DNA of 64,000 nucleotides from Proteocatella sphenisci DSM 23131 (GCF_000423525.1 NZ_KE384028.1:60950-124949), one strand, 5' to 3'. Counted from the first letter of the stretch, positions 41,360 through 52,357 are shown. The notes: a model not told the origin generated them from the letters alone. Numbers and translations: made by a program.

Positions 41360-41375
41360 ATAGTTTGGAGGAGCA

Positions 41376-42398
41376 ATGTTTGGAGGAGCAATATTTGATG
41401 AAGACAGACTGATAAGTTCTTCTTATCAGAAAGATGATAATGAGATTGAAAATTCGCTAAGGCCCAAGAGTCTGGATGAATATATAGGGCAGACTCAGGT
41501 AAAAGAGCAACTGGATATTTTTATAAAAGCGGCAAGGTTAAGAGGGGAGCAGCTTGACCACGTGCTTCTTTATGGACCTCCAGGACTTGGAAAAACTACG
41601 CTCTCAGCAATAATTGCCAATGAGATGGGTGCCAATTTCAAGATAACTTCGGGGCCGGCTATTGGTCACTCTGGAGATTTGGCTGCAATACTTACTAATC
41701 TTATGGATAATGACGTGCTTTTCATAGACGAGATACACAGACTAAACAGAACTGTAGAAGAAATACTCTACCCTGCCATGGAGGACGGCTGCCTGGATAT
41801 AATAATTGGAAAGGGGCCTTCTGCAAGATCGATAAGACTAGATCTTCCAAAGTTTACTCTAGTTGGCGCTACTACAAGGAGCGGAATGCTGACTTCTCCA
41901 CTGCGAGACAGGTTTGGGGTAATACTCAATTTGGATCTTTATGATCCTGAGGATCTGTTTAAGATAATAAACAGGTCTGCTGGAATTCTTGGAGTCGAAA
42001 TAGATGATGAGTCTGGAGTAGAGCTTGCAAGAAGGTCCAGAGGAACACCAAGGATTGCAAACAGGTTGCTTAAAAGGGTAAGAGATTATGCCCAGGTAAG
42101 AGGCGATGGCTCTATAACCCTTGGCACTGCCAGGGATGCCCTTACTATGTTTCAGGTTGACGAAGAAGGACTGGACATGGTGGATAAGAGGCTTATGCTT
42201 GCTATAATAAATAAGTTTTCTGGTGGTCCTGTGGGAGTTGAAACTCTTGCGGCATCAGTTGGAGAAGATAGAGAGACTATCGAAGAAGTATATGAGCCAT
42301 ATTTGATACAAAAGGGTTTTCTCGATAGAACCCCAAGAGGCAGAGTGGCTACAGAAACTGCTTATGAACATTTTGGGATAAAGAGAGCGAGGGATTAA
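41376..42398 (+). CDS. ruvB: Holliday junction branch-migration helicase RuvB
   Basis: 340 residues. The RuvB AAA+ core has SLDEYIGQ, Walker [10 protein letters not shown], Walker [11 protein letters not shown], sensor GATTRSG and the C-terminal winged helix with [14 protein letters not shown]. Works as hexamers on RuvA-bound junctions. Its ribosome site and first codons sit within a tandem 15-base repeat (41363-41392). The gene ends one base before the next start, so translation is coupled. Confidence 0.98.
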   Translation: MFGGAIFDEDRLISSSYQKDDNEIENSLRPKSLDEYIGQTQVKEQLDIFIKAARLRGEQLDHVLLYGPPGLGKTTLSAIIANEMGANFKITSGPAIGHSGDLAAILTNLMDNDVLFIDEIHRLNRTVEEILYPAMEDGCLDIIIGKGPSARSIRLDLPKFTLVGATTRSGMLTSPLRDRFGVILNLDLYDPEDLFKIINRSAGILGVEIDDESGVELARRSRGTPRIANRLLKRVRDYAQVRGDGSITLGTARDALTMFQVDEEGLDMVDKRLMLAIINKFSGGPVGVETLAASVGEDRETIEEVYEPYLIQKGFLDRTPRGRVATETAYEHFGIKRARD

Positions 42399-42399
42399 G

Positions 42400-43857
42400 A
42401 TGATGGCTAAGAATAATTCTCATATTATTTCTGTTCTTATCATTTCAGTATTTATGTTTATGCTAAATCCGTATGTTTCATATTCGCAAAGTCGCTATGA
42501 CAACAGTTTTCCTGTGAGAGTGGGAATTTTTTATGGATCTGTTTCAAAGGCTTCATATGCTGTGTCTGGGACCAATATACAAATATATGATTCTTCTAAA
42601 AAAGCTATAGAAACGGGAGCCGCTTCTTTAAAGGTTTCGCTCAGTTCCAATATATATGTAAGTTCTATGTCGGAAAACTCATATGAAGATGCTGTGCAGT
42701 CAGCAAAAAAATATTCAGACAAGGCTCTCGTTTATTACAACAATGGGGAGTTTTATGCAGGGAGCACAGTTCCAAATGCAGATTTAATTCCTGCACTTGG
42801 ATCTAAGGCCATTTTTACGCTCGATGATGGAAGATTGATTGCTTGTGAGGGGAGTAAAGTCATAGGCCTTTCTTCGGAGGATTCTGTAACGGCTCTGGAG
42901 AATGTAAAATATAGAGGCAAGTTAAATTTTTATATAAAAGGATCTAGTTTGTATGCCATAAATGAGGTTGGGATGCAGGACTATCTATATGGGGTGGTTC
43001 CTAAGGAAATGGTGTCAAGCTGGGAAATAGAAGCCCTCAAAGCTCAGGCGATTGTGGCAAAAAACCATACTATAACAAACTATAACAAACATGCGGCTGA
43101 TGGATTTAATGTATGCAAGAGTACTCACTGCCAAGTTTATGGTGGTTACAGCGCTGAGCAGGAAAAAACCAATCAGAGTGTGGATAAAACTGAGGGCATT
43201 GTTATGATGTATAAGGGGGCTCCGGCTGAGGCTTATTTTCATTCCAGCAGTGGAGGACGCACTGAATCCATAGGTAACATGTGGAATTATGGACTTGATT
43301 ATATGTCTGGGGTAAAGGATCCATATTCTACTGGAACGCCTTATGACAACTGGGAGGCTATTCTTTCTGCTTCTGAAATTGAGCAGGCCCTGCTCAGATA
43401 CAACTACGATGTGGGCACGGTAGTTGGCATAAAGATACTTGAGATTTCGGAAAATGACAGAGTAATGAAGCTTGGGGTGCTTGGAACAAAGGGAATGAAA
43501 ATCCTTGAAAAAGATGGGATAAGAACTGTACTGGGATCTTCAAAATTCAAGAGCACTTATTTTACATTAACAGATACAGGTGTTCGGAGCAGCTCAGCAT
43601 TAGAGCGAAATAGATCAGACATTAATATACAAGACAATGGACTCAAGAATGCATTTGACAAACTGGATAGTTTTGTAAGTACGAGAATTTCGGATGAAGC
43701 GCAGAACTTCGTTTCGGGAAGCTCATTTGTATTCAGTGGAAGAGGATTTGGACATGGGATAGGCCTTAGTCAGTATGGTGCCAACAACATGGCCAAAGAA
43801 GGAAATGATTTTAAGGATATAATAAATTATTATTTTAAAGGTGTTACAATAGGATAA
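42400..43857 (+). CDS. SpoIID/LytB-domain protein, secreted
   Basis: 485 residues. A signal anchor covers about 8-28. The middle region holds the SpoIID core with GVVPKEMVSSWEIEALKAQAIVAKNHT, whose Glu sits in the place of SpoIID's catalytic residue. VMMYKGAPAEAYFHSSSGGRTES follows, and the C-terminus has FSGRGFGHGIGLSQYGA. SpoIID is a lytic transglycosylase that acts on stem-peptide-free peptidoglycan during engulfment. The gene follows ruvB and precedes queA, as in many Clostridia. Longer than B. subtilis SpoIID (343), with an extra N-terminal region; a vegetative wall role is possible. Confidence 0.92.
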   Translation: MMAKNNSHIISVLIISVFMFMLNPYVSYSQSRYDNSFPVRVGIFYGSVSKASYAVSGTNIQIYDSSKKAIETGAASLKVSLSSNIYVSSMSENSYEDAVQSAKKYSDKALVYYNNGEFYAGSTVPNADLIPALGSKAIFTLDDGRLIACEGSKVIGLSSEDSVTALENVKYRGKLNFYIKGSSLYAINEVGMQDYLYGVVPKEMVSSWEIEALKAQAIVAKNHTITNYNKHAADGFNVCKSTHCQVYGGYSAEQEKTNQSVDKTEGIVMMYKGAPAEAYFHSSSGGRTESIGNMWNYGLDYMSGVKDPYSTGTPYDNWEAILSASEIEQALLRYNYDVGTVVGIKILEISENDRVMKLGVLGTKGMKILEKDGIRTVLGSSKFKSTYFTLTDTGVRSSSALERNRSDINIQDNGLKNAFDKLDSFVSTRISDEAQNFVSGSSFVFSGRGFGHGIGLSQYGANNMAKEGNDFKDIINYYFKGVTIG

Positions 43858-43890
43858 TCTAAATATATAATTAAGGAATGGGAATATACA

Positions 43891-44910
43891 GTGAATACAA
43901 AAGATTTTTATTACGATCTGCCACAAGAAAGGATCGCACAGACTCCTCTCAAGGACAGGAGCAAGTCAAAGCTGATGGATTTTGACAAAAACACAGGAAG
44001 TGTCAGTCACAGGATTTTTGAAGATATTGTAAATGATTTTGGTGAAAACGATCTACTGGTTTTAAATAATACGAGAGTGCTTCCTGCAAGAATGTATGGA
44101 ATAAAAGAGGAAACCGGGGCAAAGATAGAAATACTGCTTACAAAGAGGATAGCTCTTAAAACGTGGGAAGTAATGGCAAAACCTGCAAAAAGGCTGCGTC
44201 ATGGCGCTAAGGTAAAATTTTCAGATGAGCTTTCAGCAAGGGTAACTGAAGAACTTGAAGAAGGGATGAGAATTCTCGAGTTTGAATATGAGGGTGTGTT
44301 TGAAGAGATTATAGAAAAAATAGGAACTATGCCCCTGCCTCCATATATAAAAGAAAAACTTACAGACCAGGAGAGATACCAAACTGTATATTCTAAAATA
44401 AAAGGCTCATCGGCCGCTCCTACAGCAGGGCTTCACTTTACTGAGGAAATTCTTGATATACTTGAAAAAAAAGGAGTACAGATAGAGTACGTGACTCTGC
44501 ATGTGGGCCTTGGAACCTTTAAGACGGTTTCTGTGGAAGATGTGGAGAACCATGTTATGCACAGTGAGTATTACAAGATTGACGAAGAAACTGCAAATAG
44601 AATAAATCTTGCGAAGGCTAAGGGTAAAAAGATTACATGTGTTGGTACTACTAGTGTGAGGACTATTGAGTCTGCTGCAGTTGATGGAAAACTGAAAAAT
44701 CTTGAAGGAGAGACTCAGATATTTATCTATCCTCCTTATAAATTCAAGATGGTGGACGCGCTTGTTACTAATTTTCATCTTCCTGAGTCTACTCTGATAA
44801 TGCTTATATCAGCTTTTTCTGACAGAGAAAAGATTCTAAATGCATATGATACAGCGGTAGAGGAAAAATACAGGTTCTTCAGTTTTGGGGATGCCATGTA
44901 TATTCATTAG
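43891..44910 (+). CDS. queA: tRNA preQ1-34 ribosyltransferase-isomerase
   Basis: 339 residues starting at GTG. It opens with DFYYDLPQERIAQTPLKDRS and contains NNTRVLPARMYG, PPYIKEKL, YQTVYSKIKGSSAAPTAGLHFT and the late FHLPESTLIMLISAF, all QueA signatures. It moves ribose from SAM to preQ1 at tRNA position 34 to make epoxyqueuosine. Next to tgt, which installs preQ1; both act on the same tRNAs. Confidence 0.98.
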   Translation: MNTKDFYYDLPQERIAQTPLKDRSKSKLMDFDKNTGSVSHRIFEDIVNDFGENDLLVLNNTRVLPARMYGIKEETGAKIEILLTKRIALKTWEVMAKPAKRLRHGAKVKFSDELSARVTEELEEGMRILEFEYEGVFEEIIEKIGTMPLPPYIKEKLTDQERYQTVYSKIKGSSAAPTAGLHFTEEILDILEKKGVQIEYVTLHVGLGTFKTVSVEDVENHVMHSEYYKIDEETANRINLAKAKGKKITCVGTTSVRTIESAAVDGKLKNLEGETQIFIYPPYKFKMVDALVTNFHLPESTLIMLISAFSDREKILNAYDTAVEEKYRFFSFGDAMYIH

Positions 44911-44930
44911 ATAAAAACGATTTAAATTAA

Positions 44931-46061
<1,131 letters not shown>

Positions 46062-46118
46062 ATTTATAATCTAAAATGTAGTATTATCTAATAAGACGTA
46101 CATTTTAAGGAGGATGAA

Positions 46119-46391
46119 ATGGGAGCACAACAAATTGTAAATCTTGTAATACCTGTAGGTTTTCTTGCAGTTTTTTATTTTTTACTTATCAGGCCTCAGC
46201 AAAAAAGAGACAAATCGATAAAGTCTATGAGGGAAACTCTTAAGCCAGGTGACGATGTTGTCACGATTGGTGGTATAGTTGGAAAAATAACTAAAGTAAC
46301 TGATGAAAGCGTGACTATTGAGGTTGGAGCCGACAAGACTCGAATTATAGTAGAAAAGTGGGCGATTGGAAAATTGCTTGAATCAAAGTAG
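46119..46391 (+). CDS. yajC: Preprotein translocase subunit YajC
   Basis: 90 residues. One N-terminal membrane segment (about 5-23) is followed by RPQQKRDKSIKSM and the cytoplasmic beta domain with LKPGDDVVTIGGIVGKI and VEVGADKTRIIVEKWAI, the full YajC pattern. An accessory of the SecDF-YajC complex that helps protein export. Separated from secD by a terminator and a carbonic-anhydrase-like gene. Confidence 0.97.
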   Translation: MGAQQIVNLVIPVGFLAVFYFLLIRPQQKRDKSIKSMRETLKPGDDVVTIGGIVGKITKVTDESVTIEVGADKTRIIVEKWAIGKLLESK

Positions 46392-46418
46392 AATAGTTTA
46401 AAAATTTGATTAATTTCT

Positions 46419-46454
46419 AAAAATCTTCTGCTTATGCAAGTGGAAGATTTTTTT
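46419..46454 (+). terminator. Terminator after yajC
   Basis: AAAAATCTTC (46419-46428) pairs with GAAGATTTTT (46443-46452), with a small inner CTT/AAG pairing, followed by T residues. It may end or attenuate the ruvC-yajC transcript before the carbonic-anhydrase-like gene and secDF. Confidence 0.75.
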
Positions 46455-46495
46455 GGATATAATCTGATGGTTTTTATAAAAAAGGAGAAATTGTA

Positions 46496-46999
46496 ATGAA
46501 TATAGAATTTATGGGAAACAGCCCAAACATTTCAAAAAACGCTTTTTGTGCACCAAATGCCGCAATAATTGGGTCTGCAGAAATAAGTGATGATGCAAGC
46601 ATATGGTTTGGAGCATGTATAAGGGCCGACAACAATAAAATATTCATAGGAAAAGGAACCAACATACAAGATCTTACCATTATACATGTCGACGATGATA
46701 CTCCTGTACATATAGGAGAAAATGTGACTGTGGGCCATAGCTGTATAATACATGGGGCTAACATTGAAGACAATGTGCTTGTTGGTATGGGTTCACTTAT
46801 TATGGACAGAGCAAAGGTTGGCAGAGACACTATAATTGGAGCAGGGTCTTTAATTCCATCTGGCAAAGAAATTCCTTCTGGAGTTCTTGTTATGGGTAGA
46901 CCGGCAAAAGTAGTTAGAGAACTTACACAAGAAGAGATTTTAAGTATTACAAAATCTGCGGTAGATTATGCTGCAAATTCAAAAAAATATATATTATAA
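46496..46999 (+). CDS. Gamma-class carbonic anhydrase homologue
   Basis: 167 residues forming a left-handed beta-helix of hexapeptide repeats (IGKGTNIQD, IGENVTVGHS, VGRDTIIGAG). The three zinc-ligand histidines of the Cam/YrdA family are in place in IIHVDDDTP, VGHSCIIH. It would form a trimer with zinc or iron at the subunit faces. Several relatives are active on CO2, others have unknown activity. Placed between yajC and secD, with a terminator in front, and nine bases from the next start. Confidence 0.92.
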   Translation: MNIEFMGNSPNISKNAFCAPNAAIIGSAEISDDASIWFGACIRADNNKIFIGKGTNIQDLTIIHVDDDTPVHIGENVTVGHSCIIHGANIEDNVLVGMGSLIMDRAKVGRDTIIGAGSLIPSGKEIPSGVLVMGRPAKVVRELTQEEILSITKSAVDYAANSKKYIL

Positions 47000-47008
47000 G
47001 GAGTATTT

Positions 47009-48265
47009 ATGAAAAACTCGAGGAGCAAATCAGCTTTTTTTCTTGTTGTGATTTTAATTGCAACTTTTGCATATACTGCTTTTGCAGGAATAAGTGCTGG
47101 AAATTTTGAAATTAGCAGTGCGGTTTCGAAAATAAAGCAGGGTCTGGATCTCAAAGGTGGAGTTTTTGTACTTTATGAGGCAGAAACAGAACTAAAAGGT
47201 AGTGAACTTAGTGATATAATGGATCAGACTATAGCGGTTTTCAGAAAGAGAATTGACTCTATGGGACTGACGGAACCATTTATAGTTAGAGAGGGAGAAA
47301 AAAGAATACGTATTGAGCTTCCTGGGGTGGAAAATGCTCAACAGGCACTTGACACCATAGGAAAGACTGCTCAGCTCCAGTTTATGACTATAAGAGAAGA
47401 AGTGGTTGTAACAGGAGCAGATGTAAAAAATGCCAAGGTTGTGATAGACACGCAAGATAATAAACCTATAGTGTCACTGGAGTTCACTCCTGAAGGAGTA
47501 AAGAAGTTTGCAGATGCTACGGCCAAACTTGCTGTTAATCAGGAACCTCTTTTGATAGTGCTTGATAAGGAAGTAATATCAAGTCCTACAGTTAATGTTG
47601 CCATACCTGATGGAAATGCAACTATTTCTGGTAATTTTACAATAGAAAGTGCATCTGAACTGGCAAATCTCATACGTGGAGGCGCGCTTCCTGTCAATTT
47701 CACGGAGGTACAAAGCTCTATAGTAACAGCGACCCTTGGAGAGGATGCTCTTGCAAGGAGCATTACAGGTGCCCTTATTGGTATAGCCCTTGTTATGATT
47801 TTTATGATAGTTTACTATAAAATACTAGGACTTTCTGCAGCTATTGCGCTTACTGGATATATGGTAATAGTAGCATATATATATCAGCTTATAGGAGTGA
47901 CACTTACTCTTCCTGGAATTGCGGCACTTATTCTTTCGATTGGTATGGCAGTAGATGCGAATGTAATAATATTTGAGAGAATAAAAGAAGAAATAAGAGA
48001 CGGTAAATCTGTAAGGGTTTCCATAGATACTGGATTCAAAAAAGCCATGTCAACAATACTTGATTCTCAGATAACAACCTTTATAGCAGGAACAGTACTC
48101 TACTATTTTGGAACGGGCCAGATAAAAGGATTTGCAATAACTCTTATGATAGGTATTGTTGCTTCTATGTTTACGGCACTCTTAGTAACAAAATTAATTC
48201 TCAGAAACATGGTAAATGGATTTTCAATTAAAGACAAAAAATTTTTTGGCGTTAAGGAGGATTAA
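47009..48265 (+). CDS. secD: Protein-export membrane protein SecD
   Basis: 418 residues. A first membrane helix (about 8-28) is followed by GLDLKGGVFVLYEAE, a large external P1 domain, then five helices including DEDALARSITGALIG, and the R/K-rich loop FERIKEEIRDGKS. Works with SecF to pull exported proteins across the membrane using the ion gradient. AAGGAG precedes the ATG. Directly followed by secF, three bases away. Confidence 0.97.
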   Translation: MKNSRSKSAFFLVVILIATFAYTAFAGISAGNFEISSAVSKIKQGLDLKGGVFVLYEAETELKGSELSDIMDQTIAVFRKRIDSMGLTEPFIVREGEKRIRIELPGVENAQQALDTIGKTAQLQFMTIREEVVVTGADVKNAKVVIDTQDNKPIVSLEFTPEGVKKFADATAKLAVNQEPLLIVLDKEVISSPTVNVAIPDGNATISGNFTIESASELANLIRGGALPVNFTEVQSSIVTATLGEDALARSITGALIGIALVMIFMIVYYKILGLSAAIALTGYMVIVAYIYQLIGVTLTLPGIAALILSIGMAVDANVIIFERIKEEIRDGKSVRVSIDTGFKKAMSTILDSQITTFIAGTVLYYFGTGQIKGFAITLMIGIVASMFTALLVTKLILRNMVNGFSIKDKKFFGVKED

Positions 48266-48268
48266 TTT

Positions 48269-49183
48269 ATGAAACTAAAAAAAGACCTTAAAGTAATTGC
48301 AAATTACAAAAAATATTTCACTGTTTCTCTTGTTATAATCCTAATTGGAATGGCTCTTGCAGGTATTAGGGGCTTTAACTACGGGATAGACTTTACTGGA
48401 GGTACTCTGATAGAGATAAATATGAGACAGTACGTAACTACAGAAGAGATAAAAGAAATAACAGATAAATTTGACCCTGGCATGCAGATAAACTACATTG
48501 GTGAAGAAAAAGATGGAGTACAGCTAAAGACTACAATTGATCTCAATAATAAAAACAGGTCTGAGCTTTTTGGAGAATTTGCTTCGAAATACGATCTTAG
48601 CCAAAAAGACCTTGTAAAGTCTGAGCAATTTGGACCATCTATTGGAAAAGAGATAAAGACGAAGGCTATTGTTTCGGTTCTTATTGCAACAATTGCTATG
48701 CTTGTATATATTTCTTTCAGATTCAAATTGAATTTTGGAATAGCAGCTATAGCAGCGCTTATACACGATGTATTGTTTGTGCTTGCCCTATATTCTATAT
48801 TTCAGATTCCGCTTAACAGTCCCTTTGTAGCAGCTATGCTTACTGTGGTTGGATATTCAATAAATGATACTATTGTTGTATTTGACAGGATAAGAGAAAA
48901 TATGATAGGTGCAAAAAGAGATTCTTTTGGAGAAGTCGCAGATTTATCCATAAATCAGACAATTTCAAGATCTGTAAATACATCGCTTACTACACTTCTT
49001 GCAATAATAGCGCTTTATGTTATGGGTGTGGAATCCATTAAGGAATTTACTCTGCCCCTTATAGCAGGAATATCTGTAGGAGTATATTCTTCTATTTTTA
49101 TTGCGAGTCCAATCTGGGTGCTTATAAACAGAGCCAGTCGAAAGAATCAGATAAAGAATCTGGGGTCAGCAAGCTATAAATAA
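48269..49183 (+). CDS. secF: Protein-export membrane protein SecF
   Basis: 304 residues with six membrane helices. It begins with the D1 motif GFNYGIDFTGGTLIEI. The conserved VVGYSINDTIVVFDRIREN comes between helices 4 and 5, and INQTISRSVNTSLTTLLA follows. Forms the SecDF proton- or sodium-driven export partner. The gene closes the block; no clear terminator is visible in the 124 bases before the next gene, which hold a plausible promoter region without a strong match. Confidence 0.97.
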   Translation: MKLKKDLKVIANYKKYFTVSLVIILIGMALAGIRGFNYGIDFTGGTLIEINMRQYVTTEEIKEITDKFDPGMQINYIGEEKDGVQLKTTIDLNNKNRSELFGEFASKYDLSQKDLVKSEQFGPSIGKEIKTKAIVSVLIATIAMLVYISFRFKLNFGIAAIAALIHDVLFVLALYSIFQIPLNSPFVAAMLTVVGYSINDTIVVFDRIRENMIGAKRDSFGEVADLSINQTISRSVNTSLTTLLAIIALYVMGVESIKEFTLPLIAGISVGVYSSIFIASPIWVLINRASRKNQIKNLGSASYK

Positions 49184-49307
49184 AATGATACTAATTGATA
49201 AATAATTTTTATGTTTTTATACTTTTATATGTTTTATTTGTGTGTCAAATGGCTATATAAATATTGTGGGCTATTTTATTCAATTATTTATATAAGGAGG
49301 ATTTGAT

Positions 49308-49820
49308 ATGGGATCAAGAGCTATAGAAATTGCTAATCTGGATGTAGAAAAACTTATTGAGATTTTGAATTCGGCGCTTGCTGAGGAATGGCTGGCTTAT
49401 TATCAGTACTGGATAGGTGCAAGGCTTATGGAAGGCCCAATGAGATCTGAAGTAGAACCTGAACTTTTGCTTCATGCTGATCAGGAGCTTAATCATGCGG
49501 TATTGGTTGTAGGAAGGATAATTCAGCTTGGAGGAACTCCTGTAATAGACCCTAAAGACTGGTTAAAGCATGCAGGATGTGCATATGAGGCGCCGTCTGA
49601 TCCATATATTGAAGAGATACTTAAACAAAACCTCAATGGAGAAAGATGCGCTATATCTCGTTATCAGCAGATTGCAGAGATGACAAACGGGAAAGACTAT
49701 GCAACTTATCAGATGGCAGTTACCATACTCAATGAAGAACTGGAACACGAAGAAGACATTGAGGCTTGGCTGAAAGACATAGAAAGATTGAGAGATGATA
49801 TAAGAAAATTAAGACTTTAA
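49308..49820 (+). CDS. Ferritin-like (Dps-like) di-iron protein
   Basis: 170 residues, a four-helix ferritin-like fold. Ligand motifs are LAEEWLAYYQYW on helix 1, HADQELNHAVLV on helix 2, NGERCAISRYQ on helix 3 and NEELEHEEDIEAWL on helix 4. The pattern resembles the bacterioferritin/DpsL-type group found in anaerobes, which detoxifies peroxide or stores iron. AAGGAGG precedes the ATG. Stands alone and is closed by a bidirectional terminator against the LysR gene. Confidence 0.92.
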   Translation: MGSRAIEIANLDVEKLIEILNSALAEEWLAYYQYWIGARLMEGPMRSEVEPELLLHADQELNHAVLVVGRIIQLGGTPVIDPKDWLKHAGCAYEAPSDPYIEEILKQNLNGERCAISRYQQIAEMTNGKDYATYQMAVTILNEELEHEEDIEAWLKDIERLRDDIRKLRL

Positions 49821-49842
49821 TAAATAAAATATGCTTAAAAAC

Positions 49843-49886
49843 AAATAACCACGACTCCAGAAATTTTACTGGGGCCTTGGTTATTT
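49843..49886. terminator. Bidirectional terminator
   Basis: AAATAACC and CTCCAG pair with CTGGGG and GGTTATTT around an eight-base A/T loop, with a four-base internal loop. It lies between the ferritin-like gene and the convergent LysR gene. Confidence 0.8.
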
Positions 49887-49901
49887 CCAGGTTATAAAAT
49901 C

Positions 49902-50789
49902 TTATTTAAAATTTTCCTGAATGAAATCCATGAACCTGGTTTCTATAGGGGTGAGGATCGCTTTTTTTTGAACTACAAAATAAAAAGCTCTATGAGTGTC
50001 AAAATCAGAAATGTCATATATGCATGTGCTGGTGTCATTTGAGATGCAGTTTGCGGAGCTTGCAGGTATAAAGGCATATCCAACACCATTTGAGACAAGG
50101 CTTTTTGCAACATTAAAGCTCTCCGTTATTACTACTGTATTGAGGTCGGATATGCTTTTGTTGTATTTTTTGAGTTCTTTTGAAAAAATTTTGCCACTGC
50201 CCGAACCTTCTTCTCTCATGATAAGAGGAAGGGTAAGTATTTCTTCAAATGTTATAGAAGCGCGGCAGCTTTCATCTTTCTTTGGACCAATTAGCACCAT
50301 ATGATCTTCAAATACTTTGATGGCCTCAAATTCGCTTCCGGGCTTTGAACCTGTGAAACCCATAGAATACTTATTGTCAGCAATTGATTCCAGGACATCT
50401 TGTGAATCTAGATGGTATATTTTAAATTTAATTCCAGGGAATTTTTTTGAAAATCCTGAAATAATGTCTGGAACTACAAATTCTTCGGGAACAGAGCTGG
50501 ATGGAAGTTCGAGCAAACCGTCAAAATTTCCGATTATATCATTTATTACAAATATGGCGCTGTCTCTTTTCTTTATTATTTCTATCGCATGATTTTTAAA
50601 GGTTCTACCGGCATCTGTGAGTTGGATTGTTTTTCCTTTGCGGTCAAAGAGCAGTATGCCAAGCTCACTTTCCAGGTTCTGTATATGATTGGAAAGTGTA
50701 GGTTGCGTAAGGTAAAGTTCACGGGCAGCCTTGGAGAAACTGTTATATTTAGCTATTGTTACAAAACTTTCTAATTGCCTGAAGTCCAT
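49902..50789 (-). CDS. LysR-family transcriptional regulator
   Basis: 295 residues. The N-terminal winged helix (about 1-60) reads MDFRQLESFVTIAKYNSFSK and ARELYLTQPTLSNHIQNLE. A linker leads to the two-lobed effector domain (about 90-295), with PLIMREEGSGSG and GVGYAFIPAS, features shared with the CysB/CysL-like group. AAGGAG precedes the ATG. No obvious divergent target: purR starts 226 bases away on the other strand. Its effector cannot be told from the sequence. Confidence 0.95.
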   Translation of the reverse strand: MDFRQLESFVTIAKYNSFSKAARELYLTQPTLSNHIQNLESELGILLFDRKGKTIQLTDAGRTFKNHAIEIIKKRDSAIFVINDIIGNFDGLLELPSSSVPEEFVVPDIISGFSKKFPGIKFKIYHLDSQDVLESIADNKYSMGFTGSKPGSEFEAIKVFEDHMVLIGPKKDESCRASITFEEILTLPLIMREEGSGSGKIFSKELKKYNKSISDLNTVVITESFNVAKSLVSNGVGYAFIPASSANCISNDTSTCIYDISDFDTHRAFYFVVQKKAILTPIETRFMDFIQENFK

Positions 50790-50944
50790 ATATTTACTCC
50801 TTAATTTTTAGTATGCTTTATTATAGCATCAAAAACAGGCTATTTGTAAAAATAAGGATAGATATAGATTATGGTAATTTATAATACTTATAGAAAATGT
50901 TTATATGTGAAAACAAAATATATATAATTTAGTAAAAATTGATA

Positions 50945-50973
50945 TTGAAATGTTTTTTGTGATATATTATAAT
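50945..50973 (+). promoter_or_regulatory. Promoter of purR
   Basis: TTGAAA (50945-50950), 17-base spacer and perfect TATAAT (50968-50973). The start would be near 50980, 35 bases before the ATG at 51015. Confidence 0.7.
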
Positions 50974-51014
50974 AATATACGGATAAATACGAATTTTATA
51001 TGGAAGGATATACA

Positions 51015-51827
51015 ATGAAGTTAAGAAAAAGCGAAAGAATAGGGGCTATTGTTAAGGTGCTTTCGGATAATCCGAACAAAATCTTTACTTTAGGTTATTT
51101 TACTGAGAAATTTGATACGGCAAAATCTACTCTCAGTGAAGATATATCGGTAGTCAAAAATGTTTTTGAAAAACTCGAACTTGGAAAGGTTATAACTATT
51201 TCCGGAGCTTCTGGTGGTATAAAATTCATACCAATGTTTACTAAGAATCAGGCAATCGCAAAAATAGAAGAAATGTGCGAAAAAATTGTAAATCCAGACA
51301 GAAAACTAGTCGGGGGCTTTTTATATATGAATGACATTATTTCAAGCCCTGATATTGCTGAGGCGGTAGGGGAAATTTTTGCTTCTGTCATTGATTACAA
51401 AGATGCAGATTATGTAGTTACTATTGAGGCTAAAGGCATTCCGATTGCCATGATGACAGCTAAGGCCATGAATCTTCCTCTTATAATAGTCAGAAAAAAT
51501 GCAATGATAACAGAGGGGCCTTCTCTTGCCATAAATTATCTTTCAAGTACCAGCGGAAAAATACAGAGCATGAATCTTCCAAGAAGAGCAATAAAACAAG
51601 GATCCAAGGTTATTTTGGTGGATGATTTTATGAGGGCTGGGGGAACACTTAAAGGAATGGAAGACCTTATGAGGGAGTTTGATGCTAAGGTACTTGATCG
51701 GGCCGTGCTTATAGAGCTTGAATGTGAAAAAAATGCTTCGGATTATTTTTCGCTCATGACACTTAAAGATAGCAAGGATGATACACAGATAGAGATAAGC
51801 AAAAACTTTTTTGAACGATTTAAATAA
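51015..51827 (+). CDS. purR: Purine operon regulator of the Bacillus PurR type
   Basis: 270 residues from the ATG at 51015, six bases after AAGGA; the longer frame from 51000 lacks a site. The N-terminal winged helix (about 1-75) is KLRKSERIGAIVKVL and TLGYFTEKFDTAKSTLSEDI. The phosphoribosyltransferase-fold effector domain carries the PRPP motif VILVDDFMRAGGT. It represses purine genes and is released by PRPP. It precedes spoVG here, as in Bacillus and Clostridia. Confidence 0.97.
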   Translation: MKLRKSERIGAIVKVLSDNPNKIFTLGYFTEKFDTAKSTLSEDISVVKNVFEKLELGKVITISGASGGIKFIPMFTKNQAIAKIEEMCEKIVNPDRKLVGGFLYMNDIISSPDIAEAVGEIFASVIDYKDADYVVTIEAKGIPIAMMTAKAMNLPLIIVRKNAMITEGPSLAINYLSSTSGKIQSMNLPRRAIKQGSKVILVDDFMRAGGTLKGMEDLMREFDAKVLDRAVLIELECEKNASDYFSLMTLKDSKDDTQIEISKNFFERFK

Positions 51828-51937
51828 AATATTCAGAAAATTACTTTATTTATTATTGCATATGTTAAAAATATATAGTAAACTAACTATAATAAGTTGT
51901 GGAAACTATATTACATAGCAAAAGGAGAGTAATGACT

Positions 51938-52249
51938 ATGCAAATTACAGACGTTCGAGTAAGAAAGTTATCAGAAGAAGGTAAAATGAGAGGTATTGTA
52001 TCAGTAACTTTCGATAATGCATTTGTTGTTCATGACATCAAAATCATTGAGGGGCAAAATGGGTTATTTATTGCAATGCCAAGCAGAAAAGTTTCTGAGG
52101 GGGAATTCAGAGACATAGCGCATCCTATTAACGCAGAAATGAGACATGAATTACAAGATGAAATTCTCAGAGCTTATGAAGAAGCCAGAGACAAAGCTGT
52201 AGATATGGATATTGACGGAAGTGATAGTGATTATATAACTCAGGAATAA
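51938..52249 (+). CDS. spoVG: SpoVG RNA-binding regulatory protein
   Basis: 103 residues from the ATG at 51938, which matches the family N-terminus ([11 protein letters not shown]); an ATG six bases earlier is closer to GGAG and could serve. Conserved blocks are [20 protein letters not shown] and [10 protein letters not shown], both nearly identical to Bacillus SpoVG. It is a small dimeric regulator that binds RNA or DNA and affects septation and virulence traits. A TATAAT at 51888-51893 with a weak TTAAAA may be its promoter. Confidence 0.97.
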   Translation: MQITDVRVRKLSEEGKMRGIVSVTFDNAFVVHDIKIIEGQNGLFIAMPSRKVSEGEFRDIAHPINAEMRHELQDEILRAYEEARDKAVDMDIDGSDSDYITQE

Positions 52250-52285
52250 TAACTTGTAATATAATTTTTAAATTTTGAAGTTTTC

Positions 52286-52333
52286 AACTGTCTTGCTGGA
52301 TGAACTTGTTCATTTAATAAGACAGTTTTTTGT
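52286..52333 (+). terminator. Terminator after spoVG
   Basis: AACTGTCTT (52286-52294) pairs with AAGACAGTT (52319-52327) and encloses an inner ATGAAC/GTTCAT stem, followed by T residues. Confidence 0.85.
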
Positions 52334-52357
52334 TTTTTTATAAATATTTTTACATAA

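Noticed and set aside
50974-51000. PurBox-like element before purR (TACGAAT)
   Set aside because: Only a weak half-site match and no second inverted half at the expected distance.
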